Origin: Neopestalotiopsis rosae
Lineage: Eukaryota; Ascomycota; Sordariomycetes; Amphisphaeriales; Sporocadaceae
Direction: 5' to 3'
NCBI GenBank assembly: GCA_023078685.1
Contig: JALGAS010000005.1
Location: 1,178,001 to 1,242,000, forward strand
DNA: 64,000 nt
The translations under genes were made by a program, and so were the position numbers. The notes beneath the pieces are model-generated. The model saw only the letters and a list, made by a program, of their open reading frames with translations, was not told the DNA's origin and made no database searches. This document shows positions 55,629-64,000 of this stretch, one piece after another; positions within the stretch are counted from its first letter, which is position 1; each line of letters starts with the position of its first letter.

Positions 55629-57749
55629 CTAACAATCTGGCACACTGACTGGAATGTTGAAGGGAACACTCGTGGCCAAGCCGCTCAGACTGGTCTCCTT
55701 GAACTCATTGCGCATGCCCTTGGCCGTCAGGCGCATGGCCCGGATGGCATCATCCAGGCGGACCTTTTGCATGCCCGAGCTGCTGAGCGCCAGGTTGGCG
55801 CTGGAGATGGCCTTGATGGCGCCCAGGGCGTTGCGCTCGATGCACGGCGCCTGGACCAGACCACCGATGGGGTCGCACGTCAGTCCCAGGTTGTGCTCGA
55901 TGCCAATCTCGGCCGCCTGCTCAATGGTCTCGGGGCTGGCGCCCATGCACGCGGCAAAGGCGCCGGCGGCCATGGAGCAGGCAACACCCACCTCGGCCAT
56001 GCAGCCGCCCTCCGCGGCCGATATGGTGGCGCCTCGCTTGTACAGCATGCCAATAGCGGCGGCGGTCAAGAGAAACGTGGGGACGTCACGCTCCGGGTCG
56101 TCGCTGACAAACTCGATAGTGTACTTGAGTACGGCCGGGATGATACCGGCTGCACCGTTGGTCGGGGCTGTGACGATACGTCCACCTGCCGCGTTCGTCT
56201 CGTTGACGGCCATGGCGTAGACGCTGAGATGGTCCATGGCGGGGAAGGTGGTGCGACGGGTGGGTGAGGGCATGACTGCGTGTGCCAAGGATCCATGAAT
56301 GCGTGGAGGACCGCGCTTGACTGAGACCTCCTTTCGAGCCAGTGCGGTTGTGGCCTTGGTCGCTTGAGGGGTGGCGATTGAGGCCTGGGAAGAGCCGTTC
56401 AAGCCAAGACTCTGCGTGTGCGATGCATATAGACCTCTAGTCAAGCGGCGGTATAGAGCTGGGGCACGTCGATGCAACTTGAGGGAGCCTGGGAGAGTCG
56501 AATCCACTGGAGCCTGGACGCCCTCGAGGATACTATTGTCCATGACTTCCCAAATGCGCCAGATCTTTTCCAAGATCTCTTCGTCTGTGTATCCGTGACT
56601 CTTTTCATTCTCAAAGACGAGCTGAGCGATTGTGAGATTATGCTTGTGGCAAAGAGCTAGAAGACTGCTCGCATCTCGGAATGGATAGCGGGGGCCCTGA
56701 TCCTGAACGGCTTGCGTATTGGCTGGTACATCACCAGATGTAGTCATAGGCACGAGGTCGCCGCCTTCTGTGCCTAAAAGCCCAGCAGTCTCATCTGCGC
56801 TTTCGACTGGATTGATTTCAGCACCAGTTCTACGGTCGCCAGCGGCATCTGAGCGACGAATCTCCTTGTAGTACATGTTCTCAACCAGGTCAGCGGGATG
56901 ACGACCACTTGCTTCCGGCTCCTGGCTCGACGATGACCCTTCCGAGCCCAGAGACGAGGGTGCAGAGGTGGCGGCTGTCGACATGGCACCGTTGACAACA
57001 AATCCTCCACCCACGCTGAACAATTCATTGGTTGCCAGCATGTTGCCTTCCTTGTCAAAGACAGTAAGGCGCATTCCATTGCTGTGCAGCGCCAGTGTCT
57101 TTCCCCACTGCCATTTGAAATCAATGTCGTAGTCGAATGCAATCTCCTTGCCCCTGCCCTTTCCTTCTGGAAGTCCATGGCCGAGAAACAGCTTCTTTTG
57201 CTTCTTGATCTGCTCAAAGCGCTCTGGCACGTATGCAGTATCTACAGTCTCGACGTCGGCGCTTTCCAGGCCCAGGACGAGTGCAGAAGGCGTCATGTGT
57301 CCTTCTCCTGTCAGTGCCAGACTGCCGTAGATGGAGATGTGTATCTTTTCGACCTGTTGGAGGAGTCCCGCCTCCTGGAGGTCCGTTATGAAGATGTTGC
57401 CGGCACGCATGGGACCAACAGTATGGGATGAGGAAGGCCCAATGCCAATTGAGAACAGATCAAACGTGGAGATGACGGCGTGCTCATGATCGGCCTCGCT
57501 GTAAGTGCCAGGTGCCGCCTCATCGTCCCCATCCTCTTCTTGAGCTGCAGACAAGCTACTTTGTTGCCGTGTTTGCCCAATTGCCTGGAGCGGACTGTCT
57601 CTTCTCCATTTTGTTGAGGATGTCAGCGCCACAGGTCTGTGGGATTGAATCCTCGTCGACAATCCGCAGGTGCTTTGTTTGGTGAATGTTGCCCTGCTTA
57701 CCACCCTCCCTAGCTCCCGCCCGAGCCCTCTCGCGCCAGCGCGACGCAT
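55629..57749 (-). CDS. L-serine dehydratase, Fe-S type, mitochondrial
   Basis: An uninterrupted frame of 706 residues from the ATG at 57749; the upstream frame opens only with TTG. The first about 70 residues are Arg/Ser-rich and nearly free of acids, as in a mitochondrial targeting peptide. The beta-type domain follows (STFDLFSIGIGPSSSHTVGPM at about 95-115, GSLALTGEGHMT). A linker of about 150 residues is Ser/Glu-rich. The C-terminal alpha-type domain has the Cys residues for the 4Fe-4S cluster (GGCMAEVGVACSM, LTCDPIGGLVQAPC) and NGAAGIIPAVLKY. The enzyme deaminates L-serine to pyruvate and ammonia. It is the bacterial-type fused form and not the PLP type usual in eukaryotes. Confidence 0.93.
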   Translation of the reverse strand: MRRAGARGLGRELGRVVSRATFTKQSTCGLSTRIQSHRPVALTSSTKWRRDSPLQAIGQTRQQSSLSAAQEEDGDDEAAPGTYSEADHEHAVISTFDLFSIGIGPSSSHTVGPMRAGNIFITDLQEAGLLQQVEKIHISIYGSLALTGEGHMTPSALVLGLESADVETVDTAYVPERFEQIKKQKKLFLGHGLPEGKGRGKEIAFDYDIDFKWQWGKTLALHSNGMRLTVFDKEGNMLATNELFSVGGGFVVNGAMSTAATSAPSSLGSEGSSSSQEPEASGRHPADLVENMYYKEIRRSDAAGDRRTGAEINPVESADETAGLLGTEGGDLVPMTTSGDVPANTQAVQDQGPRYPFRDASSLLALCHKHNLTIAQLVFENEKSHGYTDEEILEKIWRIWEVMDNSILEGVQAPVDSTLPGSLKLHRRAPALYRRLTRGLYASHTQSLGLNGSSQASIATPQATKATTALARKEVSVKRGPPRIHGSLAHAVMPSPTRRTTFPAMDHLSVYAMAVNETNAAGGRIVTAPTNGAAGIIPAVLKYTIEFVSDDPERDVPTFLLTAAAIGMLYKRGATISAAEGGCMAEVGVACSMAAGAFAACMGASPETIEQAAEIGIEHNLGLTCDPIGGLVQAPCIERNALGAIKAISSANLALSSSGMQKVRLDDAIRAMRLTAKGMRNEFKETSLSGLATSVPFNIPVSVPDC

Positions 57750-59412
57750 CGCAGCCAGGCCAAAAATTATCCGAAAGGATTGAAAAAGGTCTTGAGAATG
57801 CAATTGAAATCCAATTATGGTGTTGAAAGGGAACAGAAGGAGAGAAAATGCGACTGGCCACAATTCTTCTTCCTCACGAACGAGTAGGAATTAGGCTGTT
57901 TCTAATACGAGATAAGCAGTAGCCCCCTGCCAAAACACAAGCACAACGCAAAAGCTCAGCCCTCTGATAAGGGAGCTCCCAACCAATGCCACTGCAGCAA
58001 TTACACCGCCGGGGCCAATTACGCGGGCGCTGGGGCCGCTGATAGGGCTGAACACCCGCCTAACGACCGAAACGAACGGGCGGGATGACCGAGACCTTTC
58101 CTTTTGCTTACTTGAAGTGACGTGTAATTGGGACAAGTGATGAAGAATGCTCACGATCGATTTCCTTTTCACCGTAGCCAAAACAACATCAATTGACTAC
58201 CATGACCGTTTACATATATACATTACCCCAACTTTTGAAAAGAAGCTCCGGCACCGGGATTGTTTCCGCATTTTCATTATCGGATTGGCAAGCCGAGTAG
58301 CACAATAGGTATTAGTTCATGCACTGACTCTTGACTAATAGTAATGTACTACAAGCTTAGCGACATCCATAAAGCCGAATGAAGCCGCCCCGCATTTCAG
58401 ACTGTCGTCGCTTGTTTCTACCTCAAAGGGAGAAATCTGGTAGCAGATATCAATCACAGCGTACGCAATTTGCTCCTTGTTCATTCAACATATTTGCAAG
58501 TTATCAATACTGAGAAATTGATTCGTCTCTTGATCTGCACATTTTAATCCATACGAATTAATGTGTAGTATGCTCGATAACCCGGTAAATGTATCCCGAT
58601 ACCGTCGGTATCCGCACCGCCCGCCGCCATACCATGATTTTGGAAATATGGTTGATGTATGATTTATACAATTCTGTGATTCAACCCGAACCAATGGGAA
58701 TGTTATATGTTTCGAGCTATCGTGTGAACTCGATAATATGCAGAGATTAATTAAAAGTTCACGTTTGAAGGAAGGTTAAATATATTCACTCTATGTATTT
58801 ACAATTTTAATTTGTAACAATAATAATAATGATATATATATTATATCAATACCACAGATGCGAGACACCACGGCCTTCCAAAGAACTAGGTCATGCGATG
58901 AGTACAAGACTAGGAAACTTGAAAGCATACTAAATGCATACATTAGTTGAATAAAGATATACAATAAATATATTCCCCATCGTTGCTTTGAAATAAGTAT
59001 GGGAGGCATTCATCAACCAGCAACATTTTTAATACAAAGATCAATCTATCATTATACCATGCCGGAACCAACAGTTCTGATGAGAAGACACATACAGGAA
59101 TCTGCATTAATCGAGCAATTAAAATCAGAGATGGGATTTATCTATATTATTTTATTCGCGCCTCGGCGCCATGTAATCGTGACTTTCATTCCAGTTTGTC
59201 CCGCTTCAAATGTACAGGTCTATGGAACACAAAGTCTACCGGACCTCGTCATTTCTATCTCTTGATAGTATATCGTCACAATATGGTACATTGTACAGTA
59301 AAACAAAAGTCCTAGACTTTTCGTGTCGTAGGTCTGAAAACGTCAAACAAGTTGTGGTGGTATCAATGTTAGGTTGTAGAGAGCATGATGCCAGTCCGAG
59401 TTGACTGCTACT
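57750..59412. other. AT-rich intergenic region
   Basis: 1.66 kb with the serine dehydratase promoter on the left and the 3' end of the EF-G gene on the right. The section 58480-59030 is strongly AT-rich, with a TAATAATAATAATG/TATATATATTATAT tract at about 58820-58850. No gene is supportable. Confidence 0.45.
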
Positions 59413-62029
59413 CTATTTGGTACGCTTGGCCTCGAGCTCCTTCTGGTACTTGGCAATGAGTTCCTTCCTATAAGTTTGTTAGTAATCCTTCATACAGCTA
59501 CTGCAATCGGCAGGGCAACTTACTGCAAGTGTGGTGGAGCGGCGGCGTAGTGGCTGAACTCCATGCTGAACTCTCCCTTGCCCTGAGTAGCGGCTCTCAG
59601 CTGGCTGGAGAAGCCAAACATGGCGTTCAAGCTACAATCAGCAATGAGAGTGAACTCCTCGCTGCCAATCTCGGTGTCGATAATCGTGGCGTTACGCTTG
59701 TTCATCAACATGATAATGTTACCCTGGAACTCATTGGGAGCCATGATGGTTGTCTTCATCAGCGGCTCGAGAACGGCGCCGCCAGCGTCGTTGAAGACCT
59801 TTTGGAAGGCCATTTGCGCAGCCAGGGAGAAGGCATAATCGGACGAATCCGTAACGTGCGTGGCACCGTCGTTGACAACCATCTTGGCGCCAATGACTCT
59901 GTGGCCCAGGAGAGGACCCTTGTCGCAAGCCCATTCGAAACCCTTTCCACAGGCAGAGATGAACTTGTCGGGAATGACACCACCAACGACTTGGTTCTCG
60001 AACTGGTTGCTCTCGGGATCGGTGTTGGGCTCGATCCAGCCACCCACTCTGGCAAAATCTCCGGGTCCACCAGTCTGTCTGCGAAGCAGGTAGTCAAAGT
60101 CGGCACGCCGGGAAATGGTCTCACGGTAGGCGACACGCGGCTGACCAGTGATACACTCGACCTTGTATTCACGGCGAAGACGCTCAATGTAGATTTCCAG
60201 GTGCAGTTCGCCCATTCCCGAGATGATGGTTTCTTCACTCTCCTCGTCGACAGTGAGTCTGAAAGTAGGGTCCTCACGCTGGAATCGGTTCATGGCCTTG
60301 GAGAAGTTATCGGCATCGGTACTCTTCTTGGGCTTGATGGAGAGCGACATGACGGCGTCGGGCACGAACATGGACGACATGGTGTAGGGCAGGTTTCCGT
60401 CGGTAAATGTGTCGCCAGAGGCACAGTCGACACCAAACACGGCGCAAATCTCACCAGCACCAACGGAGTCGACGTCTTCCATTTCGTTGGAGTGCATTCG
60501 TACGATACGAGGAATGCGGACCTTCTTGTCATTGCGCGAGTTGAACAGGTAGGTACCCTTCTTCAAGGTTCCTTGGTAGACACGAATGTAGGTCAGCTGT
60601 CCATAGTTGTTCTCCTCCAGCTTGAAAGCGAGACCGACAAATGGCAGCGAGTTGTACGGGACCAACTTGGTCTGGGATTCGCCCTTGGACTTATCGAGAG
60701 CCAAGTTCTCGACATCGGCAGGGTTGGGGAGGTAGTCACAGACACCATCAAGCATGGGCTGGATAGACTTGTCGGCAAGGGCAGAGCCCATCATGACAGG
60801 GCTGAACTTGAGACCGATGGTCGCCCGGCGGATAGCGGCCTTGATCTGAAGAGGGGTAGGCGTCTCCTCCATCAAGAAAATCTCAGCGATCTCGTCGTCC
60901 ACGTCGGCCAACTTCTCAATCAGCTCCTGTCGCTTCTCTTCGCACAGCTGCTTCAGGTCGTCCGGCACTCCGTCCACGATGCGCAGTTGGATACCACGAG
61001 GGCCCTCATTGTAAATGGACTTCATATCAATCAGGTCCACAACACCCTTGCACTGGTCCTCCATTCCAATGGGGACCTGGATGGCTGCTGCGGGGATCTT
61101 GAGCTTGTGGTTGATCTGCTCAATGACTCTCCACGGGTTGGCACCCATTCTGTCCATCTTGTTGATAAAGCTGATTCGGGGAATGTTGTATCGCTTCATC
61201 TGTCTGTCCACCGTGATGGTCTGCGACTGGACACCACTGACGGCGCAGAGAATCATGACGGCACCGTCGAGCACACGCAGAGCTCGCTCGACTTCTATCG
61301 TAAAGTCAATGTGACCAGGTGTGTCAATCAGGTTGATGTGGTACGTCTCCTCCTTGCCATCTTCGACCTTCTTCCAGTCGGCAAACGTGGCGGCGGACTG
61401 AATGGTAATACCCTTTTCTCTTTCAAGGTCCATGGAATCCATCTTTGCGCCGACACCTTCCTTGCCTCTGACCTCGTGGATCGCCTTGATTCGACCGGTA
61501 TAGAAGAGAACTCGCTCGGTAGCCGTCGTTTTACCACTGTCGATGTGGGCCTAAGAGCGCGTTTAGTATCTTGCCTCTTGGTTTCAACCTTCGTGATATT
61601 CATGCTGCAAACGTACCGCAATACCAATATTTCGCACTTTGGACAGTCGGTGTCTCTCCTCGGGGCTCATCTTTTCGTAAACGGCCTCGGGGGTGAGGGC
61701 CGCGGCATCCTCAGCGGCTTTTTTCAAGCTGCAATCCAAAACCGTCCGTCAGTCAACCATCTTTGGCTGCTTTTTCTTGTTTCTGGAAACCCAGATAGGG
61801 AAGAGACTCACGCAGCCTGGGCGGCAGCAGCGGCATTTCCAACCGCTGCTCTCCTGGGCCTCGACACATTGAAGTATCTGCGGCCCTCAATCTGTACAGG
61901 TGCCTCCCTCCATTGAACCCGGGGCTGCGAACCAGCGCCTTGGGAGCAGATGCCCATGAAGCGGCCACTGCATCTCGAAGTCAACAACCGGCTGTCACTG
62001 AGGACGGCCGCTGCTCTGAGACCGCGCAT
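59413..62029 (-). CDS. MEF1: Mitochondrial translation elongation factor G
   Basis: Four exons, 62029-61812, 61728-61617, 61550-59524 and 59467-59413, give 803 residues; the last exon codes only the final 18 residues ([17 protein letters not shown]). The N-terminus is Arg/Ala-rich and fits a mitochondrial presequence. GTPase motifs are in order: AHIDSGKT (G1, about 111-118), the switch [19 protein letters not shown] (G3) and NKMDRMGA (G4). Domain II-V signatures ([14 protein letters not shown]) follow. The protein translocates tRNA-mRNA on mitochondrial ribosomes. The gene symbol is used by yeast homology. A 795-codon open frame on the opposite strand is a shadow of its codon use. Confidence 0.96.
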
Positions 62030-64000
62030 CTTTGCAAAGACAATCTAAGAGACGTGACAAAAAGGAACAATTACAAGGATGAAAAATGACTAAAAATGAG
62101 TGGAAATTGTCTCCTACGTCGCGAATGTTCAACGCGCCTCAGCTGCCTCAATCAACGACCTCATCAATCAACTGCTCAGGGAACCGTTTTTCGAGAATTT
62201 TTTCTGGGCTAGCTCACTTTGCCGCTTGACTGATTGGCTGATGCATTAGCTGCAGGGTCCATCTGATCCGCTGAATGTCTGTAAGCTAGCCTATAAGAGC
62301 CGCATGTCGCCTAACTGAGCTAGTGCAGTACGAATTTGTGCCTTGTTCCTGTCGCATACCAAAATATTATCATGGTCGTACGATAGGCTTCTTATCAGCT
62401 TGAAAGCATTGAATACTATATGAAGTGCGAGCGAAGATGCTTTCATCTATACATTTAGTGCGCCAAACGCTGAGATATTAATATTGGCACGTTCAGCTAC
62501 ACTCTTGAAATTATCCATCCACCAAGAGGTCTAGAATTTGTAGGCTCGGAAGCACTAGGACATTACCTTATTGTACTTAACCCAAAGCCGTCGCGGTCGG
62601 CACTCAATAGTGCGATCAACATCATCCGCAACAGAGTCTGGACCTGCGAAAGAGCGCAATTAACTTTGAATACAAATGCCGGATGGCTTTCCAAAATTGC
62701 ATGGCTTTCCCTCGATTCTTTTCAGCTGTTCGGATAAGAGGTCTCGCCATTTCGTCTTTGAATGTCAGGACCCCGAAATTTTGGCAAGAAAACGCCAGGC
62801 TGAACAGGTGGAGGCAGTGGAAATTTATGTTCCTGCGCCATGCTGGCAGTCTCTTCCTATCAATGACTCGAAAGACGAAGGACGTTGAAAGATTTCCCGG
62901 AGTTTGCAGGGTATATAGCCTTTACCTCATCCGCCATCCCGCCTCACCCGCGCCCACCAGAAGAGCAATTGACCAGAGGGTGGTCGATACTCGGACTTAA
63001 AAGGATCTACATAATGTGGCAGTCCAGTAGGGAGCTCCCGGGCGCGACGCGAACATATTTTCCGCGTTAGCATGGCACATCCTTATGCGGGCTAAGCCAG
63101 ACTGTCATCCAGCCAAACCAGCATCCCGTCCCTTTTTACCCCAGGTTCAGGGTATTGGTTTTTAGTTGCCCAGTCTAGTGCGGCTCCGTTGGAACCATCC
63201 TAACGCCTGGAGAACACCACGGCATTTGGCATTTGGCACGCACATCACTTTTATATACCATCTGCTGCTGGACAGGAATCTTGAGAATTTGGAATTATCC
63301 ATATCCAAAGGATACTGGTATTCTTAGTATCAAAAGTCCCATACATATCTTTTGTGTATTTCAGCAGCTCAGGTGCCATACCCGCTTTCCCATCCATGTC
63401 GCCATGGTTTGCTTGGTGGAGCAGCTGGTTCGGCAGACAAGACTGGGGCTCTGCGTTTTTGACTGCTGACCGCTCCGTACAACATACATGTCCATGTCCC
63501 CATTGTCTCGTGGCATGCAGCATCGCTTGTACGTATTCGTCCATATCAGCCGGGGGTTCATGCGAGATTCTTCTAGAAGCATATATCCACCTTCACAATT
63601 TTTTATCAAAAGTAAACAAAGAAGCTTTCAGCTGATACGCCTGTTAACGATACCAGCTGGAAGGATCTAATTTCGCTTCTGTTCCCCGTAAGGACAGAGG
63701 ATGGAGATGTTCAGGTTGGAAATATAGATCAAACATACGGATACATCGTACTTGGTATACGTAGCCCTTGAAACTCAAAGTCTAGCACTCCTCAACTTAT
63801 CTACTTCAGCTGTCGCCTGCCATCCCAGGCGGAGTCGCGGCGGTACAGGAGGAAAACACCCTGAGGTCTCAGGACGCCGGAGTTGCGAGTTCCCTCGCAG
63901 CAGAACGTACGTCTGTATTCTCCATATTGTCGATCGTAGTGGATGAGTTGTTATCCTCACCGATTTAGATAAGGTTGCTTCAGACAGGAGCCGGTGCAGC
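62030..64000. other. Intergenic region to window end
   Basis: About 2 kb. The left 200-300 bp should hold the EF-G promoter. Elsewhere only short frames occur, none with a recognised motif. No repeat or RNA gene is seen. Confidence 0.4.

Noticed and set aside
59529..61916. A 795-codon open frame on the plus strand, opposite the mitochondrial EF-G gene
   Set aside because: It lies exactly antisense to a highly conserved GTPase gene with strong codon bias. Its translation shows repetitive Leu/Val/His/Gly without any domain, and it runs through the introns of the real gene.
1..64000. CRISPR arrays, operons, Shine-Dalgarno sites, phage or IS elements
   Set aside because: The genome is clearly eukaryotic; no regularly spaced repeats, transposase or integrase signatures were found. 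No reverse transcriptase or DDE motifs were recognised in the AT-rich areas either.

Overview
The window reads as the nuclear genome of a filamentous ascomycete (Pezizomycotina; a Sordariomycete, perhaps Hypocreales, is my best guess from 5S rRNA type and gene content). The signs are short GT-AG introns of about 50-90 bp with CTAAC/CTGAC-type branch points, Zn2Cys6 regulators, a HET-domain protein, a PTH11/rhodopsin-like membrane protein, a dispersed 5S rRNA gene and an intron-containing tRNA. I rebuilt the gene models by hand from open frames and splice phase. Every intron I used is canonical except one.

Region 1 (about 0.2-16.4 kb) looks like a secondary-metabolite cluster. In order it holds a CYP7/CYP8-like P450, a secreted GMC oxidoreductase, a cytosolic GMC oxidoreductase, a UbiA-type membrane terpene cyclase/prenyltransferase, a second P450 divergent from it, and an NRPS-like carboxylate reductase (A-T-R). 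Inferred logic: the UbiA protein makes or moves the terpene or prenyl skeleton, P450s and GMC enzymes oxidise it, and the A-T-R enzyme reduces an acid. No pathway regulator or transporter lies inside, and the cluster may continue left of the window. Intron 1 of the A-T-R gene starts with GG instead of GT, so that gene may be broken.

Region 2 (17-31 kb) is accessory and partly decayed. It has a rhodopsin-type membrane protein, a large membrane-protein gene with two in-frame TAG codons where relatives appear to have Gln, AT-rich DNA with 5S rRNA relics, a cation/proton antiporter, and a long coding relic broken by frameshifts. A structurally intact 5S rRNA gene follows; it shares an upstream block with one of the relics.

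Region 3 (31-49 kb) holds a DUF3445 (haem-dependent oxidative demethylase-like) protein convergent with a Zn2Cys6 factor, a HET protein, a membrane-anchored sulfotransferase-like protein convergent with a hemerythrin-like protein, a Ctr copper transporter, a second Zn2Cys6 factor and an unrecognised secreted protein. At 49.4 kb a tRNA with the body of tRNA-Arg(UCU) carries the lysine anticodon UUU and a 19-nt intron.

Region 4 (50-62 kb) is mostly core metabolism: a zinc-type quinone/alcohol oxidoreductase, an MFS sugar (alpha-glucoside type) transporter, a mitochondrial Fe-S L-serine dehydratase and mitochondrial elongation factor G. The last 2 kb show no convincing gene.
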